NCBI GenBank assembly: GCA_017416795.1
Contig: JAFQBD010000050.1
Coordinates: forward strand, 44,019-108,018
Direction of reading: 5' to 3'
Source of the DNA: Bacillota bacterium
Lineage (GTDB): Bacteria; Bacillota; Clostridia; Peptostreptococcales; Anaerovoracaceae
DNA: 64,000 bases
Positions 18,627-28,093 of the stretch are shown here, one piece after another. The notes below the pieces were generated by a model. The model made no database searches. It saw only the letters and a program-made list of their open reading frames with translations, and was not told the origin of the DNA. Each line of letters begins with the position of its first letter. Within the stretch, counting starts at the first letter, position 1. Made by a program: the position numbers and the translations under genes.

Positions 18627-19742
18627 TTACATTGTAGGGATCCTTACAGGAAGGATGAGATATTCGTAAGCATCTCCTTCAACAGGTCTTACTACACATG
18701 GAGATGTTCCTGTCTTGAATATCATTGAAATTTCTTCATCATCTATTACTTTGAGAACATCTATCACAAATTTTGAGTTGAAACCTATTTCCAGATCATC
18801 GCCTGTCTTTTCCATAACTATTTCTTCTCTTACATTTCCTTCTTCAGATCTTGAAGTTACTGTAAGAAGATCGTTTCTGATAGTCATCTTTATCAGGTTG
18901 TTCTTACCTTCTTTTGCAAGAAGTGATGCTCTTTCTATACTTTCAAGAAGTATTTCTTTTCCTACTATTACTTTGATAGTTCCGTCTGTAGGGATTATAT
19001 CTCTGTACTTTATAAATTCACCTTCCATGAGACGAAGCACTACTTCAGTATTTCCTATATTGAATACTGCCTTCTTTGCTCCTAAGAAAATATTGATATC
19101 AGAGTCTGAATCATCATCTGAAACTATCTTACTGATCTCATTCATTATCTTTGCAGATATTATGAATTTACTTTCTTCAGCACTTGTCATGTTTTCTTTA
19201 GCAAGTGCAAGTCTGAATCCATCAAGAGAAACCATGTTAACTGAGTCTTCATTTATTTCAGTTAAGATCCCTACTAATATTCCTTTTGATTCATCTATTG
19301 ATGCAGCGAAAGATGTCTTTCTTACCATATCCTTGAATATTTCTCTGTTGAATACTAACGGTCTGACATCACTTTCTTTTTCGCCTATTTTAGGAAATTC
19401 GTCTACCGGCAGGCTCATTACTGTGAATTCTGAAGAATTGGTTTTTATCAATATGCTGTTATCTTCAGTTTCTTCTATTGATATATCTTCATTAGGAAGT
19501 TTTCTGATAATGTCTCCGAATAATTTAGATATTACTACTACTGAACCTTCCTGATAAACTTCAGCTGCTATTTTCTTCTGGATGCTTATTTCAAGATCTG
19601 AAGCTGTAAGTATCAATGTACCGTCAGCTTTAGCTTCAATAAGTATACCTTTTAGTATAGGAAGTGTTGTTCTTGTTGAAACTGCTTTTGAAACAGTATT
19701 TAAAGCTTTTGCTAATGTTTGCTGGCTGCATTTGAATTTCAT
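18627..19742 (-). CDS. dnaN: DNA polymerase III beta sliding clamp
   Basis: The 371-residue protein starts MKFKCSQQTLAKALNTVSKA, the usual DnaN opening, and ends 'EYLILPVRI', in the position of the clamp's conserved C-terminal peptide. Three repeated clamp domains of about 120 residues are apparent. The dimer encircles DNA and tethers the polymerase. The start at 19742 is chosen because GGAGGT lies eight bases upstream; a longer frame from 19763 has no ribosome-binding site. It follows dnaA after the origin-unwinding intergenic region. Confidence 0.96.
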   Translation of the reverse strand: MKFKCSQQTLAKALNTVSKAVSTRTTLPILKGILIEAKADGTLILTASDLEISIQKKIAAEVYQEGSVVVISKLFGDIIRKLPNEDISIEETEDNSILIKTNSSEFTVMSLPVDEFPKIGEKESDVRPLVFNREIFKDMVRKTSFAASIDESKGILVGILTEINEDSVNMVSLDGFRLALAKENMTSAEESKFIISAKIMNEISKIVSDDDSDSDINIFLGAKKAVFNIGNTEVVLRLMEGEFIKYRDIIPTDGTIKVIVGKEILLESIERASLLAKEGKNNLIKMTIRNDLLTVTSRSEEGNVREEIVMEKTGDDLEIGFNSKFVIDVLKVIDDEEISMIFKTGTSPCVVRPVEGDAYEYLILPVRIPTM

Positions 19743-19919
19743 AATTACCTCCGAAAGAAACAAGAAAAGATTTATTTTCTTTTATATATTATTAGTAGTA
19801 ATAGTAATAGGGCCTGTTGAAACTGTTGATAACTTCTGTAAGCCTTAAAACTACTGGATTATTTATTATTTAAAATCTGTTGATAACTTGTTTTTTTGAT
19901 CAACATGTACTGTTGATAA
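19743..19919. other. oriC: oriC part 2: DnaA-trio/unwinding element between dnaA and dnaN
   Basis: Read toward lower coordinates on the minus strand, this holds TTATCAACA (19824-19832) directly abutting GTTTCAACA (19815-19823), a GGCC step (19811-19814), six DnaA-trios (19793-19810; TAG/TAA on the plus strand), and then an AT-rich tract (about 19755-19792). This is the order of the basal unwinding system known from Bacillus subtilis: boxes, GC step, trios, AT-rich DNA. Further box variants lie at 19878-19886 and 19911-19919 (TGTTGATAA) and 19897-19905 (TGATCAACA). It is therefore the likely site of strand opening and helicase loading. Confidence 0.85.
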
Positions 19920-21302
19920 TTATTGTATATCTGTTTTGAGCTGTTTTATCTCATCTGCAAGGACACTGTTTACTTTTATCTCGTTAGATATTTTTTCATA
20001 TGCGTGGAGAACTGTAGTATGATCTCTGCCGCCAAATGATTCTCCTATTTTTGGAAGAGATGAATCTGTAAGTTCTCTGCAAAGATACATTGCTATCTGT
20101 CTCGGATAAGAAAATTCTCTTTTTCTTTTAGCTGATTCCATATCTGAAATCTTTATATTGTATTTTTTACATACTTCTTTTTTGATAGATTCGCATGTGA
20201 TATTGAAATCGCTTGTCGAGAATATATCATTGAGATTCTTTCTTGCGAATTTTACTGTTATCTTTTCATTGAATATCTTAGAGTAACTTATTATTCTTGT
20301 AAGTGCACTTTCCAGTTCTCTGATGTTGAACTTGACCTTTTCTGCTATCAGATCTATTACTTCAAGTACATCATCATCTATTTCTACTTTTTCCTGTTCT
20401 GTTTTATTACGCAGGATAGCTACTCTTGTTTCAAAATCAGGCGGCTGTATATCAGCAACTATGTTCCACTGGAATCTCGATCTCAATCTTTCATCAAGGT
20501 CAGTAAGTTTACTTGGATGTCTGTCACTTGATATTACTATTTGTTTTTTGAAATCATAAAGTGTATTGAATGTATGGAAAAACTCAGTCTGCGTAGCATC
20601 TTTGCCTTCGATGAATTGTATGTCATCTATAAGAAGTACATCTACATTTCTGTACTTATTATTGAATGCTCTCATCTTGGCATTTTTGTTTTTACCATCC
20701 TGAAGAGCTTTGATAAGTTCTGATGTGAACATTTCTGATGATACATAAAGGACTTTTTTAGATGGATTATGTTCTAATATGTAATGTCCTATGGCATGCA
20801 TCAAATGTGTCTTACCAAGACCTGATCCTCCATGTATAAATAATGGATTATAAACTTCTGCCGGAGACTCAGCTACTGCCAATGCTACTGCGTGAGCATA
20901 ATTGTTATTGTTTCCTACTATAAAGTTATCAAAGTTATATCTTGGATTTAAGAAATACTCTTCTCTGAACTCTTCTTCATGTTCTTTTTTGATAGGAGCT
21001 TCCTTTATTTCATTGCCTTTGATAGCTCTTTCGATTTCTTCTTCCGTTTTATTTTTGATGATTATCTTATATTTTTTGCCGTAAACTGTTTCTACAGCTC
21101 TCTCAAATACTGAAATATAACGGTTCTTAAGCACTTCTATAAGAAAATCATTTGAAGAGGCAACATAAATAACGGCCGCATCCTCATCTATTTCAAGTGG
21201 AAACAGTGGTGCGAACCATGTTCTGTAACTAACTTCAGTAACGTTAGTGCTTATTTCAGCTAATATATCTGCCCATTTTTTTTCTTCGATCTTTTTTTTC
21301 AT
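19920..21302 (-). CDS. dnaA: Chromosomal replication initiator protein DnaA
   Basis: The 460-residue initiator shows domain I (about 1-85), a short acidic linker, the AAA+ domain with Walker A 'HGGSGLGKTHLMHAIG' and Walker B 'VLLIDDIQFIEGK', and the C-terminal DNA-binding domain with 'GGRDHTTVLHAYEKI'. The recognition helix is canonical, so it should read TTATCCACA-type boxes. ATP-DnaA opens oriC and recruits the helicase loader. It heads dnaA-dnaN-recF. A DnaA box overlaps its own -35 region, which suggests autoregulation. Confidence 0.97.
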   Translation of the reverse strand: MKKKIEEKKWADILAEISTNVTEVSYRTWFAPLFPLEIDEDAAVIYVASSNDFLIEVLKNRYISVFERAVETVYGKKYKIIIKNKTEEEIERAIKGNEIKEAPIKKEHEEEFREEYFLNPRYNFDNFIVGNNNNYAHAVALAVAESPAEVYNPLFIHGGSGLGKTHLMHAIGHYILEHNPSKKVLYVSSEMFTSELIKALQDGKNKNAKMRAFNNKYRNVDVLLIDDIQFIEGKDATQTEFFHTFNTLYDFKKQIVISSDRHPSKLTDLDERLRSRFQWNIVADIQPPDFETRVAILRNKTEQEKVEIDDDVLEVIDLIAEKVKFNIRELESALTRIISYSKIFNEKITVKFARKNLNDIFSTSDFNITCESIKKEVCKKYNIKISDMESAKRKREFSYPRQIAMYLCRELTDSSLPKIGESFGGRDHTTVLHAYEKISNEIKVNSVLADEIKQLKTDIQ

Positions 21303-21512
21303 CTATTTTCCCTCTCTGTTAAGGTGATTATATAATAACAAAAAAAGTTATCCACAGGCAATAGTTAAAAAAAACTTATTGAAAAAATAAAATTTGAGAG
21401 ACTTATCCACTACTTGTGGATTAAATTGTGCAAAGTTTCAACAGGAACAACTATATGTTGGTTTTGTTCTTCTATCAACAGTAATTTCAACGATTTCATC
21501 TAATAAAATCAT
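21303..21512. other. oriC: oriC part 1: DnaA-box cluster between dnaA and rpmH
   Basis: This non-coding stretch holds a perfect box TTATCCACA (21348-21356), TTATCCACT (21403-21411), TAATCCACA on the minus strand (21415-21423), GTTTCAACA (21435-21443) and CTATCAACA (21472-21480). An A-rich tract lies at 21364-21395. Position between dnaA and rpmH is the classic upstream half of a Firmicute bipartite origin, used to assemble DnaA before unwinding on the far side of dnaA. Confidence 0.85.
21327..21356 (-). promoter_or_regulatory. dnaA promoter overlapped by a DnaA box
   Basis: On the minus strand TATAAT occupies 21327-21332. The -35 position (about 21350-21355) falls inside the perfect DnaA box at 21348-21356, so bound DnaA would block RNA polymerase. 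The -35 sequence itself is poor. Confidence 0.55.
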
Positions 21513-21541
21513 TTGACATGCCTAATCTTGCGGAGTATAAT
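21513..21541 (+). promoter_or_regulatory. Consensus sigma-A promoter of rpmH
   Basis: TTGACA (21513-21518) and TATAAT (21536-21541) are both perfect and separated by exactly 17 bases. This is expected for a ribosomal protein gene and places the transcript start about 70 bases before rpmH. Confidence 0.9.
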
Positions 21542-21615
21542 AGTAAAGCATATTGCATAAGTTGAAATTTAGATTTATGCGAAAAAAATTTAGGAAATAA
21601 GGAGGAATTTTTGTT

Positions 21616-21750
21616 ATGAAGATGACATATCAGCCGAAAACAAGACAGAGAAAAAAAGAGCACGGCTTTAGAAAGAGAATGAAGACAAAGAACGGTAGAA
21701 ATGTTTTAAAGAGAAGAAGACAAAGAGGAAGAAAAGTTTTATCAGCATAG
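21616..21750 (+). CDS. rpmH: 50S ribosomal protein L34
   Basis: The 44-residue, highly basic protein begins [18 protein letters not shown] and continues with the family's '[24 protein letters not shown]'-type tail, here read in parts. It is a small rRNA-binding protein of the large subunit. An AAGGAGGAA ribosome-binding site lies upstream, and the gene is the first of rpmH-rnpA-yidD-yidC-jag, the universal order beside oriC. Confidence 0.97.
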   Translation: MKMTYQPKTRQRKKEHGFRKRMKTKNGRNVLKRRRQRGRKVLSA

Positions 21751-21774
21751 AGACCGCAGCGAGTGGTCTTTTTG
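21751..21774 (+). terminator. Weak hairpin with T-run between rpmH and rnpA
   Basis: AGACC (21751-21755) pairs with GGTCT (21765-21769), followed by TTTTT. The five-base stem is weak, so it probably ends only some transcripts and adjusts the ratio of L34 to the RNase P protein. Confidence 0.45.
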
Positions 21775-21803
21775 TATCTATGCCGATATAATTTGGTAAC
21801 GTT

Positions 21804-22160
21804 ATGCTAAAAAAGGATATACTGAGACGAAAAGATGATTTTTCTTCTATTTATAAGAAGGGAAAATCGATCGGAGAAAGATATATAGTACTCTTCTATA
21901 AGAGGAATGGTCTTTCATACAACAGAATAGCATTTTTAGCAAGTAAAAAAGTAGGAAACAGCGTACAGAGAAACAGAGCCAGAAGGCTCATGAAAGAAAA
22001 TTACAGATTTTTAAAAGATGATATCAAATCGGGATATGATCTTATATTCATTGCCAGAAATACCATTAATGGCAGGAAGGCAGATGAAGTAAATAAATCT
22101 ATGTCTAACGCATTGAAAAAAACAAAACTTATAGATCAGAATAAAGATCATCGGAATTAG
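21804..22160 (+). CDS. rnpA: Ribonuclease P protein component
   Basis: The 118-residue basic protein has the RNase P protein signature 'GNSVQRNRARRLMKENYR', in which the RNR motif contacts the catalytic RNA, and a preceding 'RIAFLASKKVG'. It helps M1-type RNA mature the 5' ends of tRNAs. It lies between rpmH and yidD, as expected. The ribosome-binding site is weak (GGTAACG), consistent with the low amount needed compared with L34. Confidence 0.95.
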   Translation: MLKKDILRRKDDFSSIYKKGKSIGERYIVLFYKRNGLSYNRIAFLASKKVGNSVQRNRARRLMKENYRFLKDDIKSGYDLIFIARNTINGRKADEVNKSMSNALKKTKLIDQNKDHRN

Positions 22161-22169
22161 AGGTATATA

Positions 22170-22379
22170 ATGAAAAAGTTGATGATATTGATGATAAGAG
22201 GTTATCAGAAATTCATTTCTCCTCTCTTTCCTCCAAAATGCAGGTTTTATCCTACTTGTTCGACTTATTTTATTCAGGCATTGGAAAAGTACGGTTTTTT
22301 TAAGGGATCTTATCTTGGTATAAGAAGATTATTAAAATGTCACCCATTCAATCCGGGAGGATATGATCCTTTAAAATAG
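22170..22379 (+). CDS. yidD: Membrane protein insertion efficiency factor YidD
   Basis: The 69-residue protein carries the YidD motifs: '[22 protein letters not shown]', with the key Cys pair, then '[24 protein letters not shown]' and 'GGYDPL'. It is thought to assist YidC in inserting membrane proteins. It lies nine bases after rnpA and 15 before yidC, in the conserved order. A GAGG ribosome-binding site is present. Confidence 0.95.
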   Translation: MKKLMILMIRGYQKFISPLFPPKCRFYPTCSTYFIQALEKYGFFKGSYLGIRRLLKCHPFNPGGYDPLK

Positions 22380-22394
22380 GAGGAAAACAATTAA

Positions 22395-23108
22395 ATGTAC
22401 ACTATACTGGGAATCATTGCAAAGCCGATGGGATGGCTGCTTGGTTTACTGTACGGTTTGATCCAGAATTATGGTATCACTATCATTATCTTCACCATTA
22501 TAGTTAAGACATGTATTTATCCATTATACATAAAACAGACTAAGTCAATGGCGAAGATGCAGGACGTACAGCCTAAAATGCAGGCTTTGCAGAGAAAATA
22601 TGCGAATGATAAAGAAACTCTGAATATCAAGATGGCTGAATTATATAAGGAAGAAAAATTCAACCCTATGGGCGGATGTCTTCCTATGCTGATTCAGATG
22701 CCTATCATCATGGGTCTCTTCGCACTGCTGAGAAATCCTATGCAGTATATTTCAGATGGCGATATGATTTTCGCATTTCATGAATCTTTCTTGTGGATCG
22801 AAGACTTAAGCCAGCCGGATCCATGGATCCTGCCAATCATTGCAGGTGTTGGTACTTTCATTTCATTCTTTATGAATAAAGCACTCAATGAAAGTAATCA
22901 GCAGACTGCAGGTATGATGAAGATGATGCAGTTCATCTTCCCTGTAATGATCCTGTGGATGGCCAGAGCATTCCCATCCGGACTCGCTCTCTACTGGGCT
23001 GTCAGCCAGATCATTCAGATCTTCTTTAATATCCACTTAGCATCTATCAGAAAGAAGATGAAGAGAGAAAAAGAAAAAGAAGCAGCAAAGAAAAGAATGA
23101 AAAAATAG
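22395..23108 (+). CDS. yidC: Membrane protein insertase YidC/SpoIIIJ type
   Basis: The 237-residue protein has five membrane segments of the Oxa1/YidC core, with 'GLIQNYGITIIIFTIIVKTCIYPL' at the second, and a K/R/E-rich C-terminal tail. 'FNPMGGCLPMLIQMPIIMGL' is the conserved loop and helix. It is short and lacks the signal sequence and lipobox of Bacillus paralogs, as is common in Clostridia. The positively charged tail may bind ribosomes. AGGAGG precedes the start. Confidence 0.95.
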   Translation: MYTILGIIAKPMGWLLGLLYGLIQNYGITIIIFTIIVKTCIYPLYIKQTKSMAKMQDVQPKMQALQRKYANDKETLNIKMAELYKEEKFNPMGGCLPMLIQMPIIMGLFALLRNPMQYISDGDMIFAFHESFLWIEDLSQPDPWILPIIAGVGTFISFFMNKALNESNQQTAGMMKMMQFIFPVMILWMARAFPSGLALYWAVSQIIQIFFNIHLASIRKKMKREKEKEAAKKRMKK

Positions 23109-23139
23109 ATCTCACTCGATCATTTGGAGGAATATTTAA

Positions 23140-23946
23140 ATGGACTATTCAGAAAAGTGGGGCGTTGACGTCGAGGAAGCTGTCAAGCTGGCGTTGATTG
23201 ATCTCAAAGTCTCCAGAGAAGAGGTTGAGGTTACGGTTTTGGAAGAACCTTCAAAAGGTTTCTTCGGTATTGGCTCAAAATTAGCCAAAGTTAGAGTAGA
23301 AAAGATAAAGAAGGTAGAAGAAGAAAAACCTCAGCTTGATGCTCAGCCTGAAAAGAAAGAGCATAAAGAGACTAAAGCCCCTAAAAAGAATAAGGCTAAA
23401 AAAGAACATAAAGAAGCTGAAAAGAAAACTGATAAAAAAGAAGTTCATAAAGAAAGCAGCTTAAATATTGAAGTTGTAAATAAAGATGAACTTAAGGAAA
23501 TCGAAGAGCATGCAGCTCTCGACTTCCTTAAAGATATGACCGGTAAGATGGGCCTTTCATTAAACCTTAAAGCTAAAGTTGGTGAAGATGTAGTTTACAT
23601 CGAAATGGATGGTAAAGATTCCGGTACAGTAATAGGTAAGCGCGGTCAGACTCTTGATGCTATCCAGTATCTTACTAGTCTGGTTATAAATAAAGACAGT
23701 GACAAATATGTCAAGGTAGTCGTAGACGCTGAAAATTACAGAGCTAAGAGACAGAAGACTCTTGAGCAGCTTGCCAACAGACTGGCAGCGAAAGTTATTA
23801 AAACTAAAAAGTATGTAAGGCTTGAACCTATGAACCCTTATGAGAGAAAGGTTATTCATGCTACACTTCAGCAGAATCCTAACATCACAACAAGAAGTGA
23901 AGGCGATGAACCTTACAGAAGAGTTATAATAGAGCTGAAAAAATAA
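23140..23946 (+). CDS. jag: RNA-binding protein Jag/KhpB
   Basis: The 268-residue protein has a Jag-N domain (about 1-55, 'VEEPSKGFFGIGSKLAKV'), a Lys/Glu-rich linker (about 65-110), a KH domain (about 140-205, with 'GTVIGKRGQTLDAIQYL' carrying the GxxG loop), and an R3H domain at the end ('NPYERKVIHATLQ'). It binds RNA, and in Firmicutes it is linked to elongasome control. It lies directly after yidC and ends before a terminator. Confidence 0.95.
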   Translation: MDYSEKWGVDVEEAVKLALIDLKVSREEVEVTVLEEPSKGFFGIGSKLAKVRVEKIKKVEEEKPQLDAQPEKKEHKETKAPKKNKAKKEHKEAEKKTDKKEVHKESSLNIEVVNKDELKEIEEHAALDFLKDMTGKMGLSLNLKAKVGEDVVYIEMDGKDSGTVIGKRGQTLDAIQYLTSLVINKDSDKYVKVVVDAENYRAKRQKTLEQLANRLAAKVIKTKKYVRLEPMNPYERKVIHATLQQNPNITTRSEGDEPYRRVIIELKK

Positions 23947-23952
23947 TTAAGG

Positions 23953-23981
23953 GTCCGCAAGTTATTTGCGGACTTTTTTTT
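23953..23981 (+). terminator. Terminator after jag
   Basis: GTCCGCAA (23953-23960) pairs with TTGCGGAC (23966-23973) around a five-base loop and is followed by eight Ts. It closes the rpmH-jag transcript, so mnmE must have read-through or its own promoter. Confidence 0.9.
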
Positions 23982-24001
23982 CAATTTAACGGAGAGATGA
24001 A

Positions 24002-25375
24002 ATGGAAGATACTATAGCTGCAGTTGCAACGGCCTATGGCGAAGGCGGGATAGGAATAATAAGAATAAGCGGAGAAAATTCCTTAAGCATATTAAAGGAA
24101 GTTTTTGACCCTGCAGCAGATAATAAAGAAATCACCAGCAGAAGGATGACTTACGGTAAGATCATCGATAAAGATGCTGATCAGATAATAGATGAAGTAC
24201 TTGCTGTTTATATGAAGGGTCCTAAGACATATACAGCTGAAGATGTTGTAGAAATAAATTGTCATGGCAGCATGGTCTCCCTTCGTAAGACTTTGGCTTT
24301 GGTACTTCGCAAAGGCGCTCGTCTTGCTGAACCGGGAGAATTCACAAAGCGCGCTTTTCTTAATGGGCGCCTTGACCTTTCACAGGCAGAAGCAGTAATA
24401 GATGTTATAAAGGCGAAAACAGATAAAAGTTTCGATGTTGCCCTTTCTCAACTGGAAGGAACACTGTCGACAAAGATTTCCGAAATAAGAGCAAGACTTT
24501 TAGATTTGCTTGTAGACATTACTGTCAACATAGATTACCCTGATGAGGATATCGAATATATTACTTATGAGAAGCTGGAAAAAAATATATCGTCAATAGG
24601 CGAAATGATTGAAAAATTACTGTCTACAGCCTCTACTGGACGTATGATAAGAGAAGGTATCAGGGTAGCCATAGTGGGAAAACCGAACGTTGGTAAGTCT
24701 TCACTTATGAACGGACTTCTTAAGGAAACTAGAGCTATCGTTACTGAAGTGCCGGGAACTACGAGAGATACTATAGAAGAAGCCATAAGCATCAGAAATA
24801 TTCCTGTTTATCTTGTGGATACTGCAGGGATAAGAGAAACAGATGATATGGTAGAAAAAATAGGTATAGAAAAATCCAAGGAAGCATTCAACAATTCCGA
24901 TTTTGTGATATTCATCCTAGACGGCAGCGTGCCACTTTCTCAGGAAGACAGAGAAATAGCCGAGTATTTAAAAACGAGAAAATCCCTTGTGCTTATAAAT
25001 AAGAGTGACCTCACTCAGGCATTTACTCATGACGAAGTGAAAGAAATGATACCAGATGCGAAGATAATAGAAACTTCATTCATCATGGGCGAAGGAATCA
25101 ATGAGATAGAAGAATTCATCGAAGAGATGGTATATGGCGGAGAAATAGTTCAGAGTGAAAGTCTCATGGTAAATAATGTTCGCCATATCGAGCTGCTTAA
25201 CAAAGGAAGAGATTCACTGAGAGATGCTCTCAATATGGCTCAAATGAAGGAAGCACTTGATTTTATCGAGATCGATGTAAAAAATGCTTATGAATTTTTA
25301 GGTGAAATCATCGGAGAGACAGTATCTGATGATATAATAGATGAAGTATTCGCCAGATTCTGTTTAGGCAAATAG
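24002..25375 (+). CDS. mnmE: tRNA modification GTPase MnmE
   Basis: The 457-residue protein has the N-terminal tetrahydrofolate-binding domain, a helical domain, and an inserted G domain with 'GKPNVGKSSLMNG' (G1), 'DTAG' and 'NKSD' motifs. It ends FCLGK, whose Cys is needed for modification. With MnmG it installs carboxymethylaminomethyl groups at the wobble uridine of certain tRNAs. GGAGAG precedes the ATG. It is followed by mnmG after 38 bases. Confidence 0.97.
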   Translation: MEDTIAAVATAYGEGGIGIIRISGENSLSILKEVFDPAADNKEITSRRMTYGKIIDKDADQIIDEVLAVYMKGPKTYTAEDVVEINCHGSMVSLRKTLALVLRKGARLAEPGEFTKRAFLNGRLDLSQAEAVIDVIKAKTDKSFDVALSQLEGTLSTKISEIRARLLDLLVDITVNIDYPDEDIEYITYEKLEKNISSIGEMIEKLLSTASTGRMIREGIRVAIVGKPNVGKSSLMNGLLKETRAIVTEVPGTTRDTIEEAISIRNIPVYLVDTAGIRETDDMVEKIGIEKSKEAFNNSDFVIFILDGSVPLSQEDREIAEYLKTRKSLVLINKSDLTQAFTHDEVKEMIPDAKIIETSFIMGEGINEIEEFIEEMVYGGEIVQSESLMVNNVRHIELLNKGRDSLRDALNMAQMKEALDFIEIDVKNAYEFLGEIIGETVSDDIIDEVFARFCLGK

Positions 25376-25413
25376 TAGTATATATGATAATAGGCCATAG
25401 GAGGCTATAAGTA

Positions 25414-27294
25414 ATGGAAAAGTTCTTAATGGGAACATATGACATAATAGTAGTAGGTGCAGGTCACGCAGGATGTGAGGCCGGACTTGCTGCAGCAAGA
25501 ATGGGCAAGAAGACACTGCTTCTCAGTATAAATTTGGAAGCAGTAGCTATGATGGCATGCAATCCGTCTATCGGAGGAACAGGTAAGGGTCATCTTGTTC
25601 GTGAAATAGATGCTCTTGGCGGTGAGATGGGTCTTAATATAGACAAGACATTTATCCAGAGCAGAATGCTCAATACTGCTAAAGGACCTGCCGTACATTC
25701 TTTGAGAGCTCAGGCAGATAAAAATCAATATCATATAGAAATGAAGAAAACTCTTGAAGAAGAACCTAACCTGGATCTCAAACAGGGGGAAGTTATCGAT
25801 ATTTTGATAGATAATGGAAAGGCTCACGGAGTTCTGCTTAAGACGGGAGCTATGTACGAAGCCAAGGCTGTCATACTTGCTACAGGTACTTTCCTGGCAG
25901 GAAAGATTTTTATCGGGGACAGCGCATTTGACAGCGGTCCTAACGGACTTGCTCCATCGATGGATCTTGCTGCGAAGCTGAGAGAACATGGTCTTCCTAT
26001 GAGAAGGTTCAAAACTGGAACTCCTGCAAGAGCTCTCGCGAAGACTTTTGATTACGATAAGATGATACCGCAGGAAGGCGATGAAGAAATCGTACCTTTC
26101 TCTTTCATGAATGATGATCTTCAAAAGGACCAGGTGAAGTGCTGGCTCACATATACTAATGAAGAAACTCATAAAGTTATCAGAGCTAACTTCCATAGGT
26201 CTGCACTTTTCGGTGGACAGATAGAAGGCGTAGGCCCTAGGTATTGTCCATCCATAGAAGACAAGATCAATAGATTTGCTGATAAGGAAAGACATCAGCT
26301 GTTCATAGAACCTGAAGGATTATATACAGATGAAATGTATATCCAGGGAATGTCTTCAAGTTTACCTGAAGATGTACAGGAAAAGTTTTATCATACGATA
26401 GAAGGATTGGAAAACATCGAGATAGTAAGACCTGCTTATGCTATAGAATATGATTGTATCGATCCGCTGGATCTTAAACTTTCACTTGAAAACAGGCACA
26501 TCGAAAATCTGTTTTGTGCCGGTCAGTTCAACGGAAGTTCCGGTTATGAAGAGGCTGCTGCACAGGGACTTATGGCCGGAATCAACGCTGTATGCAAGAT
26601 AAATGGCAAAAAAGAGTTCGTTCTCGACAGAAGCGAGGCTTATATTGGCGTTCTAATCGACGATTTAGTGACTAAAGGTACCAATGAGCCTTACAGAATT
26701 ATGACCAGCAGAGCGGAATATAGGCTGGTTCTGAGGCAAGACAACGCAGATTTGCGTTTGACAGACCGAGGATACGAGGTTGGATTGGTAAAAAAAGACA
26801 GATATGATAGATTTCTGGAAAAGAAAGCCATCGTAGAAGCAGAAACAGAAAGACTTAGGAAAAAGATAGTAAAACCTGAAGATGCCAACAGTTTTCTGGA
26901 AGAAAGAGGAAGTACACCTATAAAAGGAGCAACTCCTCTTATCGAACTTCTTAAGAGACCGGAAATCACATACGATGATTCAGCAGCTATCGATGACGAG
27001 AGACCTGCCCTTTCCAAGCATCAGAAAACTATGATGGAAGTTCAGATAAAATATGAAGGATATATCGCCAAACAGCAGCAGCAGATCGACAAGTTCAAGA
27101 GACTGGAAGATAAGAAGCTTGATCCTGAATTCAACTATGATGAAATAGAAGGGCTTAGAATCGAGGCTCGTCAGAAGCTGAATCAGTTCAAACCTTTATC
27201 AGTAGGACAGGCTTCCAGAATATCCGGCGTATCACCGGCAGATATAAATGTACTGTTAGTTTACCTTGAGAAGATGAGAAGAAGAGGCAAATGA
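25414..27294 (+). CDS. mnmG: tRNA uridine 5-carboxymethylaminomethyl modification enzyme MnmG
   Basis: The 626-residue flavoprotein begins with '[23 protein letters not shown]', the FAD-binding Rossmann motif, and includes '[14 protein letters not shown]', the family signature. It works with MnmE at the wobble position of tRNAs. TAGGAGG lies upstream. The last codons overlap the start of rsmG by four bases (ATGA), which indicates translational coupling. Confidence 0.97.
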   Translation: MEKFLMGTYDIIVVGAGHAGCEAGLAAARMGKKTLLLSINLEAVAMMACNPSIGGTGKGHLVREIDALGGEMGLNIDKTFIQSRMLNTAKGPAVHSLRAQADKNQYHIEMKKTLEEEPNLDLKQGEVIDILIDNGKAHGVLLKTGAMYEAKAVILATGTFLAGKIFIGDSAFDSGPNGLAPSMDLAAKLREHGLPMRRFKTGTPARALAKTFDYDKMIPQEGDEEIVPFSFMNDDLQKDQVKCWLTYTNEETHKVIRANFHRSALFGGQIEGVGPRYCPSIEDKINRFADKERHQLFIEPEGLYTDEMYIQGMSSSLPEDVQEKFYHTIEGLENIEIVRPAYAIEYDCIDPLDLKLSLENRHIENLFCAGQFNGSSGYEEAAAQGLMAGINAVCKINGKKEFVLDRSEAYIGVLIDDLVTKGTNEPYRIMTSRAEYRLVLRQDNADLRLTDRGYEVGLVKKDRYDRFLEKKAIVEAETERLRKKIVKPEDANSFLEERGSTPIKGATPLIELLKRPEITYDDSAAIDDERPALSKHQKTMMEVQIKYEGYIAKQQQQIDKFKRLEDKKLDPEFNYDEIEGLRIEARQKLNQFKPLSVGQASRISGVSPADINVLLVYLEKMRRRGK

Positions 27295-28010
27295 TCATAA
27301 TGTATAATTTTAGAGAAATCTTTAGAAAACTCGATATTGGATTCAGTCCTGACAAAGAAGATAAACTTGTCGGTTATATGGAAGAGATTTTGGAACTAAA
27401 CCAGCATATCAACCTTACTGCTATAACCGACAGAGAAGAGTTCATTAAGAAACATTATATAGATTCTCTTCTCTGTGTTGGATACGAAGAGTTCAAGAAG
27501 GCGAAGACTATAATAGATGTAGGAACAGGCGGAGGTTTTCCCGGAGTTCCCCTTGCTATAGCATTTCCTGAGAAAAAATTTATATTGATAGATTCTCTTA
27601 ACAAGAGGATCAAGATAATCAATGATCTATGTGCTAAGCTGGGAATAAAGAATGTAGAGGCTGTACATGGACGTGCAGAAGAGCTGGCAAGAAGAAAAGA
27701 TATGAGAGAAAGTTTCGACCTTTGCGTATCTAGAGCCGTTGCCAATATGAGTACCCTTGCTGAATACTGTCTGCCTTTCGTAAGGAAGGGAGGCGTGTTC
27801 ATAGCATACAAAGGACCGGACTGTGGTGAAGAATTGAACGCTGCGGCTAAAGCTATCAAAGTACTTGGCGGCAAGATGATAAAAGATGAAAGTCCTGAGT
27901 TCGAGGGACTGCCATTTGATCATAAATTGATATTTATCAAGAAAGAAAATAATACCGGGTCGAAATATCCCCGTAAGGCGGGAACACCGTCGAAAGAGCC
28001 TATTTCTTAA
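27291..28010 (+). CDS. rsmG: 16S rRNA (guanine-N7) methyltransferase RsmG
   Basis: The 239-residue methyltransferase carries '[16 protein letters not shown]', the SAM-binding loop, and '[10 protein letters not shown]' further on. It methylates G527 (E. coli numbering) of 16S rRNA. The start overlaps the mnmG stop; a second ATG at 27300 is an alternative. The last codons form the left arm of the terminator. Confidence 0.95.
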   Translation: MIIMYNFREIFRKLDIGFSPDKEDKLVGYMEEILELNQHINLTAITDREEFIKKHYIDSLLCVGYEEFKKAKTIIDVGTGGGFPGVPLAIAFPEKKFILIDSLNKRIKIINDLCAKLGIKNVEAVHGRAEELARRKDMRESFDLCVSRAVANMSTLAEYCLPFVRKGGVFIAYKGPDCGEELNAAAKAIKVLGGKMIKDESPEFEGLPFDHKLIFIKKENNTGSKYPRKAGTPSKEPIS

Positions 28011-28028
28011 GAGAAGCAGGCTCTTTTT
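27993..28028 (+). terminator. Terminator overlapping the 3' end of rsmG
   Basis: AAAGAGCCT (27993-28001) pairs with AGGCTCTTT (28018-28026) and is followed by Ts. The left arm is within the rsmG coding sequence, so the gene ends inside its own terminator. Confidence 0.85.
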
Positions 28029-28093
28029 GTTTGACGAATATTCTTCCTATGATCAGGACAAGCTGTTACCATAAAGGGGAAAGGGGTGGGAGA

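Noticed and set aside
18715..19554. Plus-strand open frame of 279 residues opposite dnaN
   Set aside because: Ser/Ile-rich low-complexity translation of the reverse of dnaN; no start signal or motif.
25426..26295. Minus-strand open frame of 289 residues inside mnmG
   Set aside because: mnmG is certain over this stretch, and the antisense product has no family resemblance and a shadow-like composition.
28031..28093. Upstream in-frame start for noc
   Set aside because: It begins directly after the rsmG terminator without a ribosome-binding site, and the ATG at 28094 has a strong GGGGTGGG.
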